From Nitrospirota bacterium (GTDB lineage: Bacteria > Nitrospirota > Nitrospiria > Nitrospirales > Nitrospiraceae), in NCBI GenBank assembly GCA_016200355.1, contig JACQEY010000072.1:1-39165 (forward strand): a stretch of DNA of 39,165 nucleotides, given 5' to 3'. Position numbers and translations under genes: made by a program. Shown one piece after another: positions 38,601 through 39,165 of this stretch; within the stretch, counting starts at the first letter, position 1, and every line of letters starts with the position of its first letter. Below the pieces are notes generated by a model. That model had not been told where the DNA came from. It worked only from the letters and a program-made list of their open reading frames with translations, and ran no database searches.

Positions 38601-39165
38601 ACGACGGATGCGACCTACGCCAGTGGCCGCCCAGGCCTAACTATCTTTATCGCCTCAGGGGGTACCGTCGGCCAAGTGCAATTAGATAATTTTAGCGCGA
38701 ACAGTTTTGCCACGGCCGACACCACGCCGCCGACGATACCGACCACGCTCACGGCGAGCCCCATCAGTGGGACGCAGATCACCCTAAGTTGGCCCGCCTC
38801 GACCGATAATGTCGGCGGGAGCGGGCTTGGGGGCTATAATATTCGGCGCTGCACAGGCGCCTCCTGCACACCCACTGCGTTACTGACCACTGCCAGTTCA
38901 AGCGCAACGTCCTTCGCTGATGGCGGGGTCGCGGCTGCAACGGTGTATGGCTATGCGATCAACAGTTTCGACAATGCTGGGAACCAAAGTCTCTATTCCT
39001 CCACCGTCTATGTGACCACGCCGACCACAACGTTCAACGAAGCTCCTGGCACCGACACCTTTACGCGCGGTGATGCTGCCGATTTGGGGCCAACCTGGGA
39101 TGCGGGCTATATCGGCGCGGGTCCTGCGAAGATCGTCTCACAGCGCGTCCTGCCCACGACGCTTG
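35601..39165 (+). CDS. Large secreted modular protein: glucose/sorbosone dehydrogenase-like beta-propeller + PKD + FN3 + jelly-roll-like modules (3'-truncated by window edge)
   Basis: Hand translation from ATG 35601 (SD AGAGGAG, 35590-35596) is stop-free to 39165: MYKNLVLVLVGACTALACLLSPTLG signal; QPTAIRFSPDGRVFVTEKSGLIKVF, WDRGLTGLELHPNF, VGYGFRNPFRFTF, GDVGWNDWEEIDRI; PKD NQAPNAVIQATPLSGPAPLTVTFDGSGSSDPNAGDTLTYSWDLNGDG; two FN3 modules starting DTTPPT(M/I)PTTL. Not in the supplied ORF track because it has no stop in the window. Confidence 0.88.
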   Translation, partial: MYKNLVLVLVGACTALACLLSPTLGIVEGATLPAGFTESTVFSGLTQPTAIRFSPDGRVFVTEKSGLIKVFADLSATTPTVFHDLRTNVHNFWDRGLTGLELHPNFPTVPSVYVLYTYDKDPTNPQVPRWGTAGATSDGCPTPPGATTSGCVVSGRLSRLEASVGSSVSTGTESVLIEGWGQQFPSHSMDTVMFGFDGALYASAGEGASFTFADYGQAGTPLNPLGDPPAGIGGVESPPTAEGGATRAQSLRRVSGPAVLSGTLIRVDPFTGAGLADNPLFSSPDPNARRIVGYGFRNPFRFTFRPGTTELWVGDVGWNDWEEIDRIPNPLASTVSNFGWPCYEGAAQQPGYQALGLNICNSLYTSGSAISPYFAYNHTQQVVAGETCPTGSSSITGLAFNQGGTYPASYQGALFFADHSRNCIWSMFAGANGLPDPATRATFMAGAANPVDLHIGPGGDLFYVDFDGGTIRRIQFTSGNQAPNAVIQATPLSGPAPLTVTFDGSGSSDPNAGDTLTYSWDLNGDGIFGDATTAQTSFTYTQVNPYTVRLKVTDNHGASNIASVLIQAGAPTAVIDAPVASLLWQVGQTITFSGHATDASGVTLPASAFLWDIILHHCPSNCHTHPVTSIPGVTTASFTAPDHSYYSYLEIKLTATDARGLTGTTSVFLNPQTVALNFASNPSGLQLVVGSSSSLTPFTSTVILGSVNSVSAVTPQLLGGITQYFTSWSDGGNQSHNIIGNAAATYTAIYSLTPDTTPPTMPTTLAVSSVSGTQLTLSWPAATDNLGVTDYQVERCQGVGCTTFALVAITKGTSYADTGLIPGTSYSYRVRAEDAVGNLSPYSPINMATTPTATTPGAVDNFDRADSPDLGSAWDPYTGFNALQIVGNSVRATTNGDNIESYNAVPLPNDQWSQATLTGWNGTVYHNAHVSVRLSTNLATLTGYAGMVDSGNVAIIGKWTAGVFKVLKSVSYRAGVGDILRLEAQGTTLRFFVNNVLRVSTTDATYASGRPGLTIFIASGGTVGQVQLDNFSANSFATADTTPPTIPTTLTASPISGTQITLSWPASTDNVGGSGLGGYNIRRCTGASCTPTALLTTASSSATSFADGGVAAATVYGYAINSFDNAGNQSLYSSTVYVTTPTTTFNEAPGTDTFTRGDAADLGPTWDAGYIGAGPAKIVSQRVLPTTL

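Noticed and set aside
1-39165. CRISPR array, tRNA, rRNA, toxin-antitoxin or phage genes
   Set aside because: Looked for on both strands by eye; no regular spaced repeats, cloverleaf sequences or recognisable proteins of these classes. A tool scan (tRNAscan, Infernal, CRISPRCasFinder) could overturn this.

Overview
The window reads as a bacterial chromosome segment, probably Nitrospira-like (inference from overall gene content and one intergenic repeat that resembles Nitrospira repeats from memory; not proven). From left to right it contains: (1) the end of a type IV pilus locus (pilC and the 5' part of a PilS-like sensor kinase) plus pgsA, a small hypothetical protein and a serine hydrolase, 1-4.6 kb. 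(2) A long minus-strand division and cell-wall (dcw) operon, 4.6-24.9 kb. In transcription order it is rsmH-ftsL-ftsI-murE-murF-mraY-murD-ftsW-murG-murC-murB-ddl-ftsQ-ftsA-ftsZ-pgeF-proC-yggT-divIVA. Its promoter carries MraZ-box-like repeats, but no mraZ is in the window. (3) A variable region, 25-35.6 kb, with a repeat-rich secreted protein, a BNR-repeat lipoprotein, a MITE-like inverted-repeat element, yajQ, cstA, a 587-aa toroid-like protein between cstA and a truncated second copy of the cstA 5' end, a frameshifted IS3-family element and gene-poor DNA. (4) A large modular secreted protein (GSDH + PKD + FN3 + jelly-roll-like modules) that runs off the right edge and is missing from the supplied ORF track. 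The most interesting points are the mraZ-less MraZ-box-like promoter, the toroid-like gene framed by the cstA duplication, the MITE-like element and the two repeat-built secreted proteins. I found no CRISPR array, tRNA or rRNA.
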